Positions 1-11,726 of a DNA stretch of 64,000 bases are shown piece by piece. Both the position numbers and the translations under genes were made by a program. This stretch comes from Streptomyces sp. V3I8 (GTDB taxonomy: Bacteria > Actinomycetota > Actinomycetes > Streptomycetales > Streptomycetaceae), in the NCBI RefSeq assembly GCF_030817535.1, contig NZ_JAUSZL010000002.1, positions 1,178,001-1,242,000 of the forward strand, given 5' to 3'. The notes beneath the pieces are model-generated. The model had not been told where the DNA came from. It searched no databases and was given only the letters and a program-made list of their open reading frames with translations. The stretch's first letter is position 1; each line of letters starts with the position of its first letter.

Positions 1-2652
1 GCGGAGCGGGTACGGGAGCTGACCGTGCAGGCGCCGCTGGCTCTGTCCGCGGAGGGCGGGACGACCTTCCAGGTGGTGGCGGAGAGCCGGGACGAGGGCT
101 GGGCCGTCAGCGTGCACTCCCGGACCGGGGACGACGAGCCCTGGATCCGGCACGCGACCGGTGTCCTCGACGACGAGCCGGCCGCGGCTGTGCCGGAGGA
201 CGGGGCCTGGCCGCCCGACGGCGCGGTCGCGGTCGACCTCGGCGACCACTACGCCCGGCTGGCCGGCCGGGGCTACGGGTACGGGCCGGCCTTCCAGGGG
301 CTGCGGGCGGCCTGGCGGCTCGGGGACACGGTCCTCGCCGAGGTACGGCTGGAGGGGGAACCGCTCTCCGGCGCCGCGTCGTTCGGCCTGCATCCCGCTC
401 TGCTGGACGCGGCCGCGCAGAGTGTCGCGCTGACCGGCCCGCAGGACGGCGCCGGACCGGCGGGCCGGACCGCGGTCCGGCTGCCGTTCTCGTGGAGCGA
501 TGTCTGCCTGCACACGACCGGGGCGTCGGCGGTGCGCGTCCGGCTGTCGCCCGCCGGGGCGGACGCGGTGTCCCTCACGCTCACCGACCCGTCCGGGCGT
601 CCTGTGGCCTCGGTGGGCTCCCTGGCCCTTCGTCCGGTCGACCCCGCGCAGTTCTCCGCCGCCCGCACGGCAGGCGGGGGACTGTTCCGGCTGGCGTGGA
701 CGCCCGCGCCCGCTGGGCGGCCGGCGGCACCCGGTGGGCACGCCCTGCTGGGACCGGTGCCCGGCCTTGACGGGCCCGACGACATGCGCGCGGACGGCGG
801 GACACCCCGGTACGACGACCTCGCCGCGCTGAGCGGCCGCATCCGTTCCGGCGGCCCGGTGCCCCCCACGGTGGTGGTGTCCTGCACCCCGGCCGCCGTC
901 GCCGCCGCGTACTCCCCCTCCGCCTCCCCCTCCGCCTCCCCCTCCGCCGCCGACGCCGACGCCCCTTCCGTCCGTACGACGCTGGAGCACTCCCTGGGCC
1001 TGCTCCAGGCGTACCTCACCGACGAGCGGCTCGGCGCGTCCAGGCTGGTGCTGCTGACCCACGGCGCGGTGGCGGCGCGGCCGGGCGACGTCCCGGACGA
1101 CGCGCAGGCAGCGCTCTGGGGCCTGGTCCGGACCGCCCAGACCGAGCACCCCGGCCGGTTCGTCCTGGTCGACACCGACACCGGTCGGCTCTCCCCCGGC
1201 CGGCTGGCCGCGGCACTGGCCACCGGGGAACCCCAGATCGCGGTGCGCGCCGACACGGTGCTGCACCCCGGCCTCGCACGCCCCGACGGGCCGACGGAGC
1301 CCGAAGGGGCGCGGGAGGGGCGGCCGTTCGCCGACGGCACCGTGCTGATCACCGGCGGCACCGGCATGCTCGGCACCCTGCTCGCCCGTCATCTGGTCAC
1401 CGTCCACGGAGCCCGGCGCCTGCTGCTGCTGAGCCGTCGGGGCCCGGCCGCCGCGGGCGCCGCCGAGCTGGTGCCGGAGCTGTCCGCGCTCGGTGCCGAC
1501 GTGGAGGTGGCCGCCTGCGACGTCGGCGACCGGGACGCCCTGGCGACGCAGCTGGCGCGGATCCCGGCGGACGCCCCGCTGACCGCGGTGGTGCACACCG
1601 CCGGTGTACTGGACGACGCGGTGCTGACCTCGGTCACCTCCGACCGGCTGGAGCGGGTGCTGCGTCCGAAGACGGACGCGGCGCAGCACCTCGACGCCCT
1701 GACCCGGCACCTGGACCTCTCCGCGTTCGTGCTGTTCTCCTCGGCGGCCGGGCTGCTCGGCACGGCCGGACAGGGCGCGTACGCCGCGGCGAACGCGGCC
1801 CTGGACGCGCTGGCGGAGCGCCGCCGGGCGAGCGGCCTGCCTGCGCTCTCGCTGGCCTGGGGCTTCTGGGAGCAGCAGAGCGCGATGACCGGTCACCTGG
1901 GCGAGGCGGACCTCGCGCGGATCGCCCGGTCCGGGATGCGGCCACTGACGTCGGAGGAGGGCCTGGCGCTCTTCGACGCGGCACTGGCGGACGGGGCGGC
2001 GGTCCTGGCACCCCTGCGGGTCGGCACCGCGGCGCTTCGCGCCCAGGCCGCCTCAGGCGTCGTACCGCCGCTGCTGCGGGCGCTGGCCGGTCCCGGTGCG
2101 CGCCCGACAGCCCTGCCGGGGCCGCAGGGCGACGCCGGACCGGCCGTGCTCGACGGTCTGGACCGTCTCTCCGGCCACGAGCGCGCACGGGTCCTGCTGG
2201 ATCTGGTGTGCGGCACGGCGGCGGCGGTGCTGGGACACCGGTCGGCGGACGACGTCCCGCAGACCCGCGGCTTCCTGGAGATGGGCTTCGACTCGCTGAC
2301 CGCGGTGGAACTGCGCAACCGGCTCGCCGCCGCCTGCGGGCTGCGGCTGCCGACCACCCTCGTCTTCGACCACCCCACGCCGCGTGCCGTCGCCGGCCGG
2401 CTGGACACGCTGCTCGGCGGGGACGAGGAGCGCGCCGAAGAGGCCGTCACCGCCGGACTCGACCGGCTCACCGGCCAGCTGCGCGGCACGGATCTGCGGG
2501 ACGAGGTACGCGATCAGGCGGTGACCCGGCTGACGGAGCTGCTGGCCCACCTGACCGGCGGGCCGGGGCCCGCCCCGGACCCGGGCCTGGAGAGCGCGAC
2601 CGACGACGAACTCTTCGACCTGGTCGACAACCGCTTCCTGCATGCGAAGTGA
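1..2652 (+). CDS. Modular type I polyketide synthase, C-terminal part (DH-KR-ACP)
   Basis: The reading frame is open from base 1, so this is the C-terminal ~883 residues of a larger cis-AT PKS subunit. It begins inside a dehydratase: the second DH motif (HPALLDAA, about residue 129) is present, but the HxxxGxxxxP half lies upstream of the window. A structural subdomain and a ketoreductase follow, with the NADPH motif TGGTGMLG near residue 450, VLDD as expected for B-type KRs, and the S-Y-N signature ending [12 protein letters not shown]. No enoylreductase lies between DH and KR, so the module should leave an alkene. The ACP carries GFDSL near residue 762. The last ~85 residues look like a C-terminal docking domain. 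A Ser-Pro-Ala repeat (three SPSA units, bases 913-948) sits in a linker. The next PKS gene starts 36 bases downstream and is co-oriented, so this is the penultimate subunit of its line. Confidence 0.95.
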   Translation, partial: AERVRELTVQAPLALSAEGGTTFQVVAESRDEGWAVSVHSRTGDDEPWIRHATGVLDDEPAAAVPEDGAWPPDGAVAVDLGDHYARLAGRGYGYGPAFQGLRAAWRLGDTVLAEVRLEGEPLSGAASFGLHPALLDAAAQSVALTGPQDGAGPAGRTAVRLPFSWSDVCLHTTGASAVRVRLSPAGADAVSLTLTDPSGRPVASVGSLALRPVDPAQFSAARTAGGGLFRLAWTPAPAGRPAAPGGHALLGPVPGLDGPDDMRADGGTPRYDDLAALSGRIRSGGPVPPTVVVSCTPAAVAAAYSPSASPSASPSAADADAPSVRTTLEHSLGLLQAYLTDERLGASRLVLLTHGAVAARPGDVPDDAQAALWGLVRTAQTEHPGRFVLVDTDTGRLSPGRLAAALATGEPQIAVRADTVLHPGLARPDGPTEPEGAREGRPFADGTVLITGGTGMLGTLLARHLVTVHGARRLLLLSRRGPAAAGAAELVPELSALGADVEVAACDVGDRDALATQLARIPADAPLTAVVHTAGVLDDAVLTSVTSDRLERVLRPKTDAAQHLDALTRHLDLSAFVLFSSAAGLLGTAGQGAYAAANAALDALAERRRASGLPALSLAWGFWEQQSAMTGHLGEADLARIARSGMRPLTSEEGLALFDAALADGAAVLAPLRVGTAALRAQAASGVVPPLLRALAGPGARPTALPGPQGDAGPAVLDGLDRLSGHERARVLLDLVCGTAAAVLGHRSADDVPQTRGFLEMGFDSLTAVELRNRLAAACGLRLPTTLVFDHPTPRAVAGRLDTLLGGDEERAEEAVTAGLDRLTGQLRGTDLRDEVRDQAVTRLTELLAHLTGGPGPAPDPGLESATDDELFDLVDNRFLHAK
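913..948 (+). repeat. In-frame 12-bp tandem repeat (three copies)
   Basis: Three exact copies of a 12-base unit (TCCCCCTCCGCC) encode SPSA three times in the linker before the ketoreductase half of the PKS. It is a coding minisatellite that could vary in copy number without breaking frame. Confidence 0.85.
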
Positions 2653-2688
2653 ACCCGTCGGGCCGATCGTGCGGAAGGAGCGGCACCC

Positions 2689-5600
2689 ATGACGAACGAG
2701 ACCAGGCTGCGTGAGTACCTCAAGCGGGCGATCTCGGAGGGGCAGCAGACGCGACTGCGCCTGGAGGAGGTGGAGGCGAGGGCGCGCGAACCGATCGCCG
2801 TGGTCGGCATGGCCTGCCGGTACCCCGGCGGTTCGGACAGCCCGGAGAAGCTGTGGCGGCTGGTCACCGACGGCCGCGACCCCCTGTCCGCACTGCCGTC
2901 CGACCGGGGCTGGGACATCGGCCGGCTGCTGGGGACCGGCACCGGCCGGCCGGGCACATCGCACTCCGGGGTGGGCGGTTTCCTCGACGACTGCGCCGGT
3001 TTCGACCCCGAGTTCTTCGGGATCAGCCCGCGCGAGGCACTCGCGATGGACCCGCAGCAGCGTTTGCTGCTGGAGCTGGCCTGGGAGGGCTTCGAACGGG
3101 CGCACCTCGACCCCGGGGCACTGCGCGGCAGCCGTACCGGGGTGTTCGTCGGGGTGATGTACAGCGACTACGGGGGGCGGCTGCGGGAGCCGCCGGCGGA
3201 ACTGGAGGGTTATCTCGGCAACGGCAGCGCGGGCAGCGTGGCGTCCGGAAGGCTGTCCTACACCTTCGGCCTCGAAGGACCCGCGGTGACGGTGGACACC
3301 GCCTGCTCGTCCTCGCTGGTCGCGCTCCACCTGGCGGCCGACTCGCTGCGCTCGGGCGAGAGTTCGCTGGCACTGGCGGGCGGGGTGACGGTGATGTCGA
3401 CGCCCGGGGTGTTCGTGGAGTTCAGCCGGCAGGGCGGCCTGGCGGCGGACGGCCGGTGCAAGTCGTTCGCCGCGGCGGCCGACGGCACCGGCTGGGGCGA
3501 GGGCGCCGGGATGCTGGTGCTGGAGCGGCTGGCGGACGCACGGCGCGAAGGCCATCCGGTGCTTGCGGTGATCCGCGGTTCCGCCGTCAACCAGGACGGC
3601 GCCAGCAGTGGGCTGACCGCGCCGAACGGTCCCTCGCAGCAGCGGGTGATCCGTGAGGCGCTGACCCGGGCCCGGCTGGCGCCGTCCGACGTGGACGCCG
3701 TCGAGGCGCACGGCACCGGGACCCGGCTCGGCGATCCGATCGAGGCGCAGGCCCTCCTCGCGACGTACGGCCGGGACCGGCCCGCGGACCGCCCGCTCTG
3801 GCTAGGCTCGGTGAAGTCCAACATCGCGCACACCCAGGCCGCCGCCGGCGTCGCCGGGGTGATCAAGATGGTGATGGCGATGCGGCACGGCGTGCTGCCG
3901 CGCACCCTGCACGCCGACGAACCGACCCCGCACGTGGACTGGACGGCCGGCGCCGTACGACTGCTCACCGAGGAACGCGCATGGCCCGACGAAGGCCGCC
4001 CGCGCCGCGCCGGGGTCTCCTCCTTCGGCGTGAGCGGCACCAACGCCCACGTCATCCTGGAACAGGCTCCCGCTGCCGAGCGGCGTCCCGCCGACGCCGC
4101 GGAGGTCCTCGACACGGGCGCCGTGACACCGTGGGCGCTGTCCGCCAGGAGCGCCGAGGCGCTGCGCGCCCGCGCCCGTGACCTGCTGACGCACCTCGAC
4201 GGGCGGACCGACGTCCCGCTCGCCGACACCGCCCGCTCGCTGAGCCGGTGCCCCTCGCTCGGCCACCGCGCCGTGGTGACGGCCCGGGACAGGGCCACGC
4301 TGCGCCGGACACTGGCCGCACTGGCCGACGGGGGCACCGCGCCCGGTCTGGTGCAGGGCGTGGCCGGCCGGCCGAAGCTCGCCTTCGTCTTCACCGGCCA
4401 GGGCAGCCAGCGCCAGGAGATGGGACAGGCTCTCTACGCGGCGTTCCCGGCGTTCGCCGACGCCCTGGACACGGTCGCCGAGCAGGTGGACGCACGCCTT
4501 GACCGGCCGCTGAAGGAACTCATGCTGGGCGGCTGCGGGCCGGACGGGCTGCTGGACCGGACCGGGTACGCCCAGCCGGCGCTGTTCGCTTTCGAGGTGG
4601 CGCTGTTCCGGTTGCTGGAACGGTGGGGGGTGCGGCCGGACTTCGTCGCCGGCCACTCGATCGGCGAGCTGGCCGCTGTCCACGTCGCCGGCGTCCTGTC
4701 GCTGCCGGACGCCGCGCTGCTGGTGACCGAGCGCGGCCGGCTGATGCAGCAACTGCCGTCCCGCGGGGCGATGGTGGCGGTGCAGGCGAGCGAGGAGGAA
4801 GTGCTGCCGCTCCTGGCGGACCTGGACGGCCGGGCCGCCCTCACCGCGGTCAACGGGCCGTCGGCGGTGGTGGTCGGTGGTGACGAGGAGGAGGTCCTCC
4901 TGGTCGCCGCCGAGCTGGCGGGGCGGGGGCGCAGGACCCGGCGGCTGCGGGTGAGCCACGCGTTCCACTCCCCTCATATGGACGGGATGCTGGCGGAGTT
5001 CCGCGAGGTCGCCGCAGGACTGGAGTTCCGGGCGCCGCGTGTCCCGGTGGTGTCGACCCTGTCCGGGCGGGAGGTCACGGCACAGGAGCTGCGCTCCCCG
5101 GACCACTGGACGCGGCACGCGCGGCACACGGTGCGGTTCCTCGACGCCGTCCGCACCCTCCGGGCCAGCGGCGTCGACACGTTCCTGGAGGTGGGACCGG
5201 ACGCGGCGCTCACCCCCATGGTGGACGGCTGCCTGCCCGAGGACGACGGCGGGACGGTGACCGCGACGGTCCGGGCGGGACGGCCGGAGGAGGAGACGCT
5301 CGTCACGGCCGTTTCCCGGCTGTACGTGCGGGGTGTGCCGGTGGACCTGGGGGCGTGTCTGCCGGACGCCGGACCACACCTGGTCGACCTGCCCACCTAT
5401 CCCTTCCAGCGCCGCCGGTTCTGGCTCGACCCGACCCCCGAGGACCGGGCGGGACAGCCCCGTCCGGCCGGCCAGCGGGCCGTGGCACACCCGGTGCTGG
5501 GCGCCGCCGCGGAGCTGCCGACGGGCGAAGGAACCCTGTTCACCGGCCTGCTGTCGACGGCGGAACTGCCCTGGCTCGCCGACCACACCGTGCTCGGCGC

Positions 5601-8600
5601 CCCCGTCCTGCCGGGGGCGGCGCTGGTGGAGCTGGCACTGACGGCGGGCCGCGAGACGGACCGGCCCGACCTCGAGGAACTCACCCTGGAGGCGCCGCTG
5701 GTGCTGCCAGAAGACGGTGCCGTGCAGATCGGGGTGATGGTGGGCGCGCCGGACGACGCCGCGCGCCGGCCGGTGAGCATTCACTCGCGGCCGCAGGACG
5801 CGTCCGCGGCGGCCCCCTGGACCCGGCACGCCGCCGGGCTCCTGAGGGCCGCCGGCGACGAGCAGCCGAAGGCACCGGCGGTATGGCCGCCCGCGGGCGC
5901 GGTCGACGTCCCGGTGACCGGTCTCTACGAGGCGCTCGGCGCCGTGGGCCTGGACTACGGGCCGGTGTTCCGGGGCGTACGCAGGGCCTGGCGGGACGGC
6001 GCCGAGGTGTTCGCCGAGGTGTCCTTGCCCGAGGAGCACATCGACGGGCCCGTCCGGTTCGGGCTGCATCCGGCGCTGCTCGACGCGGCGCTGCACAGCG
6101 CCGGTGCCGGTGCCGGTGCCGGTGGGCCGATGGAGAGCGGGGACGGGGCGGTCGTGCCGTTCTCCTGGAGCGGCGTGACGCTGCACGCCACCGGGGCGCG
6201 GGCCCTGCGGGTCCGGCTGGCCCCGGCCGGCCCCGGCAGTCTGGCGGTGACCGCCTGGGACCCGGACGGCCGCCCGGTCGTCGCCGTCCGCGGCCTGGCG
6301 CTGCGCCCCGTCTCCCGCGAGCAGATCCGGGCGGCGCGAGGAGCCCGGCACGACGGCGTCCTCCGGGTCGACTGGACGGAACCCGCCGGGCGCCCGACGG
6401 CACCGGTCCGGCACTGCGCGCTGGTCGGCACGATCCCCGCCGGCCTCACCGCGGCTCTGGAGTCCCAGGGCCACCGGGTGAGCCGTCACCCGGACCCGCT
6501 GGAGGCCCTCCTGGCCGACGGCGCCCCGGCCGACGGGCCGGTGCCGGACAGGGTCGTCGTCCTCGTGGACCCGCACCGCGGGACCGTCGTGGAGGCGGCT
6601 CACCAGGCCGTGCACGCCACGCTCGACACGATGCGGCGGTGGCTCGGCGAGCCCCAAGCCGTGGGGGCACGGCTGGTGTTCGTGACCGTGGGGGCGGTGG
6701 CCGCGCAGGCGGCGGACGACGTGCCGAGGCCGGCCCACGCCGCGGTGTGGGGCCTGGTCCGATCCGCGCAGACGGAGCATCCGGACCGGTTCGCGCTCAT
6801 CGATCTGGACGGCCGCGACGCCTCCGCGGACGTCCTGGCCGCCGCGCTCGCCACCGGCGAACCCCAGACGGCGGTCCGCGCCGGTCGGCTCCTCGTGCCC
6901 CGGCTCGCCCGGATACCGGCCCTGCGCACGGATCCGGAGCCCGCGTTCGACCCGCGGGGAACCGTGCTGATCACCGGCGGCACCGGCGGCCTCGGGCGGC
7001 AGGTCGCCCGCCGGCTGGCAGAACGGCACGGCGCCCGCCGTCTGCTTCTGGTGAGCCGCCGCGGCCCCGCCGCCGAAGGCAGCGCCGAACTGGTCGCGGA
7101 ACTGCGCGAGCTGGGCGCGCAGGCCACCGTGGCCGCCTGTGACGTGGGCGACCGGCAGGCGCTGGCGGAACTCCTCGCCGGCCTCCCCGCCGCGCATCCG
7201 CTGACCCTGGTCGTGCACGCGGCCGGGGTGACCGACGACGGCGTGCTGACGTCCATCACCCCGGAGCAGGCCGACACCGTACTGCGGGCCAAGCTGGATT
7301 CGGCCTGGTACCTGCACGAGCTGACCCAGGACGCCGGCCTCGCCGGATTCGTGCTGTTCTCCTCCGCGGCCGGGGTCCTCGGCGCCGGCGGCCAGGCCAA
7401 CTACGCCGCGGCCAACGCCTTCCTGGACGCGCTCGCCCGGTACCGCACCGCCCGTGGACTGCCGGCCGTATCGCTGGCCTGGGGCCCGTGGGCGGAGGAC
7501 GAGGGCGGCATGACCGGCGTCCTGGGCGCGGACGGTCTCGCCCGGCTCGCCCGCGACGGGGTGCGCGCCTTTCGCTCCGCGGATGCCCTGGACCTGTTCG
7601 ACGCGGCCCGGTCCGGCGACGAGCCCGCGGTGGTCCTGCTGCGGACGGACACCACCGCGCTCCGCGCCGCCGCGGAGCGCACGGACCTGCCACCGCTGCT
7701 CGCCGGACTCGTACCCGCGCCACCGCCCGCTCCCGCCTCCGTACCGGCCCTGCGCCGGCCCCGGCTCGCCGACCTGCACGGCGAGGAGCGCCGCACGGAA
7801 CTCCTCGGTCTGGTGCTCACCCACGCCGCGAGCGTCCTGGGGTACACCGGTCCCGAGGCCCTGGACGCCTCGGGACCGTTCCTGGAGTCCGGATTCGACT
7901 CGCTGACCGCCGTGGAGCTGCGCAACGCCCTCGGCGGGGCGACCGGTCTGCGGCTGCCCTCCACCGTGGTGTTCGACAGCCGCACCCCGGCCGGGCTCGC
8001 CGAACGGCTCGACGAGCTGCTGGACGAGGCCCCGGCCGCCGGGGCCGACGACGCGCCCCCGCCGCGGGACACGATCGACGTCCTGTACCGGGCGGCCGTC
8101 GCCCAGGGCCGGATCCACGAGGGCAACGCGTTCCTGTCGGCCGCCTCCCGGCTGCGGCCGGCGTTCACGGCCGGGGACGCCACCGACCGGAAGCCGGTGC
8201 GGCTGGCGAGCGGCCCCGAACGCCCCGCCCTGCTCTGCTTCCCGACGGTCGGGGCCTCGTCGAGCCCGCTCCAGTACGCCCACTTCGGCACGGCGCTCAC
8301 AGGTGTCCGCGGAGTGTCGGCGCTCCAGGTGCCGGGCTTCGTCGAGGGCGAGCCGCTGCCCGCCGACTTCGACGCCATGGTGGAGTCACAGGCCCGGACG
8401 GTGCTGCGGCACGCGGCGGGAGAACCGTACGTCCTGGTCGGCTACTCCTCCGGGGGCTGGCTGGCCAACGCGGTGGCGGTCCATCTGGAGCGGACGGGCC
8501 ACCACCCGGCCGGCGTCGTGCTGCTGGACACGTACTTCGCCGACAGCCGACTCCCGCTGATCCAGCCGGCGCTGACCCGGGGCATGTTCGACCGCGAAGA

Positions 8601-8904
8601 GGCGTTCGGCCGGATCGGCCATGTGCGGTGGACCGCGATGGGCGCCTATCTGCGGCTGTTCACCGACTTCGCCCCGGCTCCGACCCGCGCACCCCACCTG
8701 CTGGTCCAGGCAGCCTCCGCGCTGCCGTCCGTGCCGGGCGCGCCCGAGGTGCCGGCCGAGGCCTGGAAACGGACACCGGCGTTCCCGATGGCCGTCCGGG
8801 AGGTGCCCGGCGATCACTTCACGATCGTGGAGGACGACGCCGCCACGGCCGCGCTGGCCGTCCACGACTGGCTCACGGCCCGGCCCGCCGCTCCACCGGG
8901 CTGA
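2689..8904 (+). CDS. Modular type I polyketide synthase, terminal module KS-AT-DH-KR-ACP-TE
   Basis: The protein has 2071 residues. An N-terminal docking helix (1-33) precedes the KS (about 34-455, active Cys206 in DTACSSSL, then EAHGTGT and [10 protein letters not shown]). The AT has GHSIGEL with Ser near 657 and HAFHS, the malonyl-CoA signature. The DH (about 925-1190) has an intact [10 protein letters not shown] and HPALLDAA. The KR (NADPH motif near 1426, [16 protein letters not shown]) is of the B-type pattern. The ACP has GFDSL near 1740. A type I thioesterase occupies ~1845-2071 with GYSSGG and the catalytic His in GDHFTIVED. It adds one malonate, reduces and dehydrates it, and releases the chain by cyclisation or hydrolysis. 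GGAAGGAG stands 8 bases before the ATG. The P450 gene follows by 77 bases and probably acts on the released product. The product of the whole line cannot be named from this window. Confidence 0.96.
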   Translation: MTNETRLREYLKRAISEGQQTRLRLEEVEARAREPIAVVGMACRYPGGSDSPEKLWRLVTDGRDPLSALPSDRGWDIGRLLGTGTGRPGTSHSGVGGFLDDCAGFDPEFFGISPREALAMDPQQRLLLELAWEGFERAHLDPGALRGSRTGVFVGVMYSDYGGRLREPPAELEGYLGNGSAGSVASGRLSYTFGLEGPAVTVDTACSSSLVALHLAADSLRSGESSLALAGGVTVMSTPGVFVEFSRQGGLAADGRCKSFAAAADGTGWGEGAGMLVLERLADARREGHPVLAVIRGSAVNQDGASSGLTAPNGPSQQRVIREALTRARLAPSDVDAVEAHGTGTRLGDPIEAQALLATYGRDRPADRPLWLGSVKSNIAHTQAAAGVAGVIKMVMAMRHGVLPRTLHADEPTPHVDWTAGAVRLLTEERAWPDEGRPRRAGVSSFGVSGTNAHVILEQAPAAERRPADAAEVLDTGAVTPWALSARSAEALRARARDLLTHLDGRTDVPLADTARSLSRCPSLGHRAVVTARDRATLRRTLAALADGGTAPGLVQGVAGRPKLAFVFTGQGSQRQEMGQALYAAFPAFADALDTVAEQVDARLDRPLKELMLGGCGPDGLLDRTGYAQPALFAFEVALFRLLERWGVRPDFVAGHSIGELAAVHVAGVLSLPDAALLVTERGRLMQQLPSRGAMVAVQASEEEVLPLLADLDGRAALTAVNGPSAVVVGGDEEEVLLVAAELAGRGRRTRRLRVSHAFHSPHMDGMLAEFREVAAGLEFRAPRVPVVSTLSGREVTAQELRSPDHWTRHARHTVRFLDAVRTLRASGVDTFLEVGPDAALTPMVDGCLPEDDGGTVTATVRAGRPEEETLVTAVSRLYVRGVPVDLGACLPDAGPHLVDLPTYPFQRRRFWLDPTPEDRAGQPRPAGQRAVAHPVLGAAAELPTGEGTLFTGLLSTAELPWLADHTVLGAPVLPGAALVELALTAGRETDRPDLEELTLEAPLVLPEDGAVQIGVMVGAPDDAARRPVSIHSRPQDASAAAPWTRHAAGLLRAAGDEQPKAPAVWPPAGAVDVPVTGLYEALGAVGLDYGPVFRGVRRAWRDGAEVFAEVSLPEEHIDGPVRFGLHPALLDAALHSAGAGAGAGGPMESGDGAVVPFSWSGVTLHATGARALRVRLAPAGPGSLAVTAWDPDGRPVVAVRGLALRPVSREQIRAARGARHDGVLRVDWTEPAGRPTAPVRHCALVGTIPAGLTAALESQGHRVSRHPDPLEALLADGAPADGPVPDRVVVLVDPHRGTVVEAAHQAVHATLDTMRRWLGEPQAVGARLVFVTVGAVAAQAADDVPRPAHAAVWGLVRSAQTEHPDRFALIDLDGRDASADVLAAALATGEPQTAVRAGRLLVPRLARIPALRTDPEPAFDPRGTVLITGGTGGLGRQVARRLAERHGARRLLLVSRRGPAAEGSAELVAELRELGAQATVAACDVGDRQALAELLAGLPAAHPLTLVVHAAGVTDDGVLTSITPEQADTVLRAKLDSAWYLHELTQDAGLAGFVLFSSAAGVLGAGGQANYAAANAFLDALARYRTARGLPAVSLAWGPWAEDEGGMTGVLGADGLARLARDGVRAFRSADALDLFDAARSGDEPAVVLLRTDTTALRAAAERTDLPPLLAGLVPAPPPAPASVPALRRPRLADLHGEERRTELLGLVLTHAASVLGYTGPEALDASGPFLESGFDSLTAVELRNALGGATGLRLPSTVVFDSRTPAGLAERLDELLDEAPAAGADDAPPPRDTIDVLYRAAVAQGRIHEGNAFLSAASRLRPAFTAGDATDRKPVRLASGPERPALLCFPTVGASSSPLQYAHFGTALTGVRGVSALQVPGFVEGEPLPADFDAMVESQARTVLRHAAGEPYVLVGYSSGGWLANAVAVHLERTGHHPAGVVLLDTYFADSRLPLIQPALTRGMFDREEAFGRIGHVRWTAMGAYLRLFTDFAPAPTRAPHLLVQAASALPSVPGAPEVPAEAWKRTPAFPMAVREVPGDHFTIVEDDAATAALAVHDWLTARPAAPPG

Positions 8905-8981
8905 CCCCGCCCCGCCCACCACCGTCACCACGGCGACAGCAACGGCAACAGCGGAAGAAGAGACGAGAGAGGTTCTCCGAC

Positions 8982-10199
8982 ATGACCGAACAACCGGCCG
9001 TGACCGGCCCCGGACTGCACGAGTACCCGATGAGGCGAAGCTGCCCCTACCACCCGCCGACCGAGTACGCCGAACTGGCCGGGCAGGGCCCGCTGGCCGA
9101 GGTGCGGCTCTTCGACGGCAGCACCGCGTGGCTGGTGACCCGGCACCGGGAGGCGCGAGCGATGTTCGCCGACGCCGCGATGTTCTCCTCCGACCACGAC
9201 AATCCCGCGTTCCCGATCCTCGCCGAACGGGAGAGGAACTTCCCGGAGTTCACCCAGGAGCTGTTCGGGCTGGACGGGGAACGCCACCGGGCGCGCCGCC
9301 GCATGCTGCTGCCGCGCTTCACCGCCAAACAGGTGGAGCGGTTGCGTCCGATGATCCAGCGGATGGCCGACGAGCTGATCGGCGAACTGCTCGGGCTGGA
9401 GCCTCCCGTCGACCTGATCGCGGTGCTGGGCAGGCCGCTGCCGTCGCGGGTGATCTGCAGGATGCTCGGCATCTCCTACGAGGAGCACGAGCTGTTCGAG
9501 GTGCACGCCCAGGGCATCATGCAGGCACCGGACCTGGAACAGGCGGTGGCGGCCGGCCGGGAGCTGCTCGACTACCTGGTACAGGTGGTGGACGCCAAGC
9601 GGAAGAACCTGGGCGACGACCTGCTGAGCACGCTGGTCACGGAGCGGCTGAACACCGGCGAGCTGACCTCGACCGAGGTGTCGAAGCTCATGGTCGCCCT
9701 TCTGATCGGCGGTCAGGAGACGACCACCAGCATGATCGGCCTGGGCACCCTGACCCTGCTCCAGCACCCGGACCAGCTCGCCGAGATACGCGAGAACCCG
9801 GAGCTGCTGCCCGGTGCGGTGGAGGAGCTGATGCGGTTCCTGTCCATCGCCGACCTGACGACGCTGCGGGTGGCGACCGCCGACGTGGAGGTGGCGGGCC
9901 GGACCGTCAAGGAGGGCGACGGGGTCATCCTGTCCACCGCCGCGGCCAACCGCGACGCGGCGGTCTTCGACGACGCCGACACCTTCGACATCCACCGGGA
10001 CACCCAGGGCCACCTGGGCTTCGGCCACGGACCGCACAGGTGCCTGGGCGAGAACCTGGCCCGGGCCGAGCTGGAGATCCTCTTCGGCACCCTGTTCGAG
10101 CGGATCCCCACGCTGCGGCTCGCGGTGCCGATGGACGAGGTCTCCATGAAGGTCGGCATGACGCTGGAGGGACTGCACGACCTCCCCGTCACCTGGTAG
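8982..10199 (+). CDS. Cytochrome P450 (bacterial class I, macrolide-tailoring type)
   Basis: A 405-residue soluble P450. The heme loop FGHGPHRCLGENLAR (Cys ligand near residue 353) is complete, the ExxR motif is EELMR, and the I-helix oxygen-binding motif is IGGQETTTS. Length and order are typical of CYP105/107-like actinomycete tailoring enzymes, which hydroxylate or epoxidise a finished polyketide using ferredoxin electrons; no ferredoxin gene is adjacent. The gene lies 77 bases after the thioesterase-bearing PKS on the same strand, so it most likely oxidises that product. Start: ATG with a GAGAGAGG purine run about 10 bases upstream. The exact reaction cannot be told from sequence. Confidence 0.95.
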   Translation: MTEQPAVTGPGLHEYPMRRSCPYHPPTEYAELAGQGPLAEVRLFDGSTAWLVTRHREARAMFADAAMFSSDHDNPAFPILAERERNFPEFTQELFGLDGERHRARRRMLLPRFTAKQVERLRPMIQRMADELIGELLGLEPPVDLIAVLGRPLPSRVICRMLGISYEEHELFEVHAQGIMQAPDLEQAVAAGRELLDYLVQVVDAKRKNLGDDLLSTLVTERLNTGELTSTEVSKLMVALLIGGQETTTSMIGLGTLTLLQHPDQLAEIRENPELLPGAVEELMRFLSIADLTTLRVATADVEVAGRTVKEGDGVILSTAAANRDAAVFDDADTFDIHRDTQGHLGFGHGPHRCLGENLARAELEILFGTLFERIPTLRLAVPMDEVSMKVGMTLEGLHDLPVTW

Positions 10200-10234
10200 C
10201 CGCTCCGGAACGGCCCCCGAACCCGCCCGAACCC

Positions 10235-10257
10235 TCAGGGCCGCCCCACGGCCCTGA
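10235..10257 (+). terminator. Hairpin between P450 and SnoaL-like gene
   Basis: A perfect 9-bp stem (TCAGGGCCG / CGGCCCTGA) with a 5-base loop lies 36 bases after the P450 stop and 28 bases before the next ATG. There is no T run, as usual in Streptomyces. It may terminate, attenuate or protect the mRNA end. Confidence 0.6.
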
Positions 10258-10284
10258 ACGGCCCTTACAGGTGAGGAACCACGT

Positions 10285-10764
10285 ATGGACGATCGCAACG
10301 CCGTCGTCGAGATCTGTGACCGCATGGGATGGCACAGCGACCGGCACGAATGGGACCGGGCCGTCACCCTGTTCACCCCCAAGGTCCTGCTGGACCACAC
10401 CAGTCTGCTCGGCGGCTCACCGACCACGGTGACCGCGAGGGAACTCGTCGACTCCTGGAAGGCGGTGCTCGGCGGCTACGACGCCTCCCACCACCTGATG
10501 ACCAATCACCTGGTGGCGTTCGAGGGTGACACCGCGCACTGCACCGCTTCGTTCCAGGCGACGCACCGCCTCGACAACCCCATGGGCTCCCCGCTGTGGC
10601 GCATCGGCGGGACCTACCGCTTCCACCTCGTGCGCGCCGGCACCGGCTGGCGCATCGACGAGCTGGCGATGACCATCCTCTGGACCGAGGGGAACCGGAA
10701 CATCCTGGACCTCGCGGCGGAACGGCAGTCGAAGGCCGCCCGGCCGGAGCAGGGACGGCACTGA
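10285..10764 (+). CDS. SnoaL-like / NTF2-fold protein
   Basis: A 159-residue protein of the NTF2-like alpha+beta barrel family that includes SnoaL cyclases and many small dehydratase/isomerase-like tailoring enzymes. It has the family's N-terminal helix with DRMGWHSDRHEWDRAVTLF and the later WRIDELAMTILW strand. These proteins work as homodimers with the active site inside the cone. The start ATG is preceded by GTGAGGAA. It lies between hairpins on both sides and is co-oriented with the P450 and the SDR, so it may tailor the upstream polyketide, but no substrate can be inferred. A role in cyclisation or dehydration is a family-level guess. Confidence 0.8.
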   Translation: MDDRNAVVEICDRMGWHSDRHEWDRAVTLFTPKVLLDHTSLLGGSPTTVTARELVDSWKAVLGGYDASHHLMTNHLVAFEGDTAHCTASFQATHRLDNPMGSPLWRIGGTYRFHLVRAGTGWRIDELAMTILWTEGNRNILDLAAERQSKAARPEQGRH

Positions 10765-10771
10765 GCGCACC

Positions 10772-10808
10772 CGGGGGAGCGCGGCGCCCCTGGCGCCGCG
10801 CTCCCCCG
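10772..10808 (+). terminator. Very strong terminator-like hairpin (17-bp perfect stem)
   Basis: CGGGGGAGCGCGGCGCC pairs perfectly with GGCGCCGCGCTCCCCCG across a 3-base loop, starting 8 bases after the SnoaL-like stop. The stem length and GC content make a factor-independent terminator or mRNA-stabilising structure likely. Confidence 0.8.
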
Positions 10809-10877
10809 CGGACCACGACGGACACCGGCGCACATCACCGGGAACCACGGGAACACCGGCGAAGACGGGAAGAGACC

Positions 10878-11675
10878 ATGACCCACGTGAACGACGCGGC
10901 GGCGCCCCAGCGAGGCAGGCGCGCGCTGGTGACGGGCGGCACCCGCGGCATCGGCCTGGCCATCGTCCGCAGGCTGGTCGCCGAGGGGGCCACCGTGGTG
11001 ACCTCCGCGCGCAAGGAGGCGCCCGTCCCCGACTCGGTCCGCCTGGTGACCGCCGACTCCAGCACCCCGGAGGGTGTGCGCGAACTCGCCGACGCGGCCC
11101 TCGGCATCCTGGGCGGGGTGGACATCCTGGTGAACAACGCCGGCGGTGCCAGCAGCGGCGGCATGCCCCACCTCGGCGGTCACGCCGCCATCCCCGACGA
11201 GGACTGGGTGGAAGCCCTCAGGAGCAACTACCTCGCCGCGGTACGGCTGGACGCGGCGGTCCTGCCGTCGATGCTCCGGCAGGGCAGCGGGGTCATCATC
11301 GAGATGGCGTCGACGGTCGCCCGGCGGCCGGTCGGCGCCCTGCTGCACTACGGCGCGGCGAAGGCGGCGCTCCTCCACTACGCCAAGGGCCTGGCCGCCG
11401 AGGTCGCCCCGCACGGCATCCGCGTCAACAGCGTGCTCCCCGGGCTGGTGCGGACCTCGGCCATGAGCCTGGTCGCGGACAGCATCCAGGGCGCCACCGG
11501 GCAGGACGGCGACGCGGTGGTGCACATGATGGTCCAGATGGAGGGCGCCCCCATGAAGGGGACCAGCGAGCCGGAGGACGTCGCCGATCTGGTGTCCTTC
11601 CTCGCCTCCGAGCGCGCCTCCCGTATCACCGGCGCCGAGTACGTGGTGGACGGCGGCGCTCTCGCCACCGCCTGA
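10878..11675 (+). CDS. Short-chain dehydrogenase/reductase (SDR)
   Basis: A 265-residue classical SDR. The Rossmann motif TGGTRGIG is near residue 17, NNAG near 83, and the active-site Tyr-Lys is in YGAAK, with an upstream Ser in MASTVARR. The C-terminal VDGGA is typical of FabG-like members. It should reduce a ketone or oxidise an alcohol with NAD(P)(H). Start: ATG preceded by GGGAAGAG. A strong hairpin separates it from the SnoaL-like gene, so it may have its own promoter in the ~105-base gap. It probably belongs to the tailoring set of the upstream polyketide, but a role in the fatty-acid/aromatic cluster downstream is also possible. Confidence 0.9.
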   Translation: MTHVNDAAAPQRGRRALVTGGTRGIGLAIVRRLVAEGATVVTSARKEAPVPDSVRLVTADSSTPEGVRELADAALGILGGVDILVNNAGGASSGGMPHLGGHAAIPDEDWVEALRSNYLAAVRLDAAVLPSMLRQGSGVIIEMASTVARRPVGALLHYGAAKAALLHYAKGLAAEVAPHGIRVNSVLPGLVRTSAMSLVADSIQGATGQDGDAVVHMMVQMEGAPMKGTSEPEDVADLVSFLASERASRITGAEYVVDGGALATA

Positions 11676-11697
11676 GGGCGCCGCGGCCGGGGCGCCC
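11676..11697. terminator. Bidirectional terminator-like hairpin
   Basis: A 7-bp perfect stem (GGGCGCC / GGCGCCC) with an 8-base loop immediately follows the SDR stop and lies between two convergent genes. Confidence 0.55.
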
Positions 11698-11726
11698 GGC
11701 GCCTCGGCCCGCTCGCCCTCCTCGGC

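Noticed and set aside
3802..8283. Long - strand open frame antisense to the terminal PKS
   Set aside because: Antisense shadow; the + frame contains all catalytic motifs.
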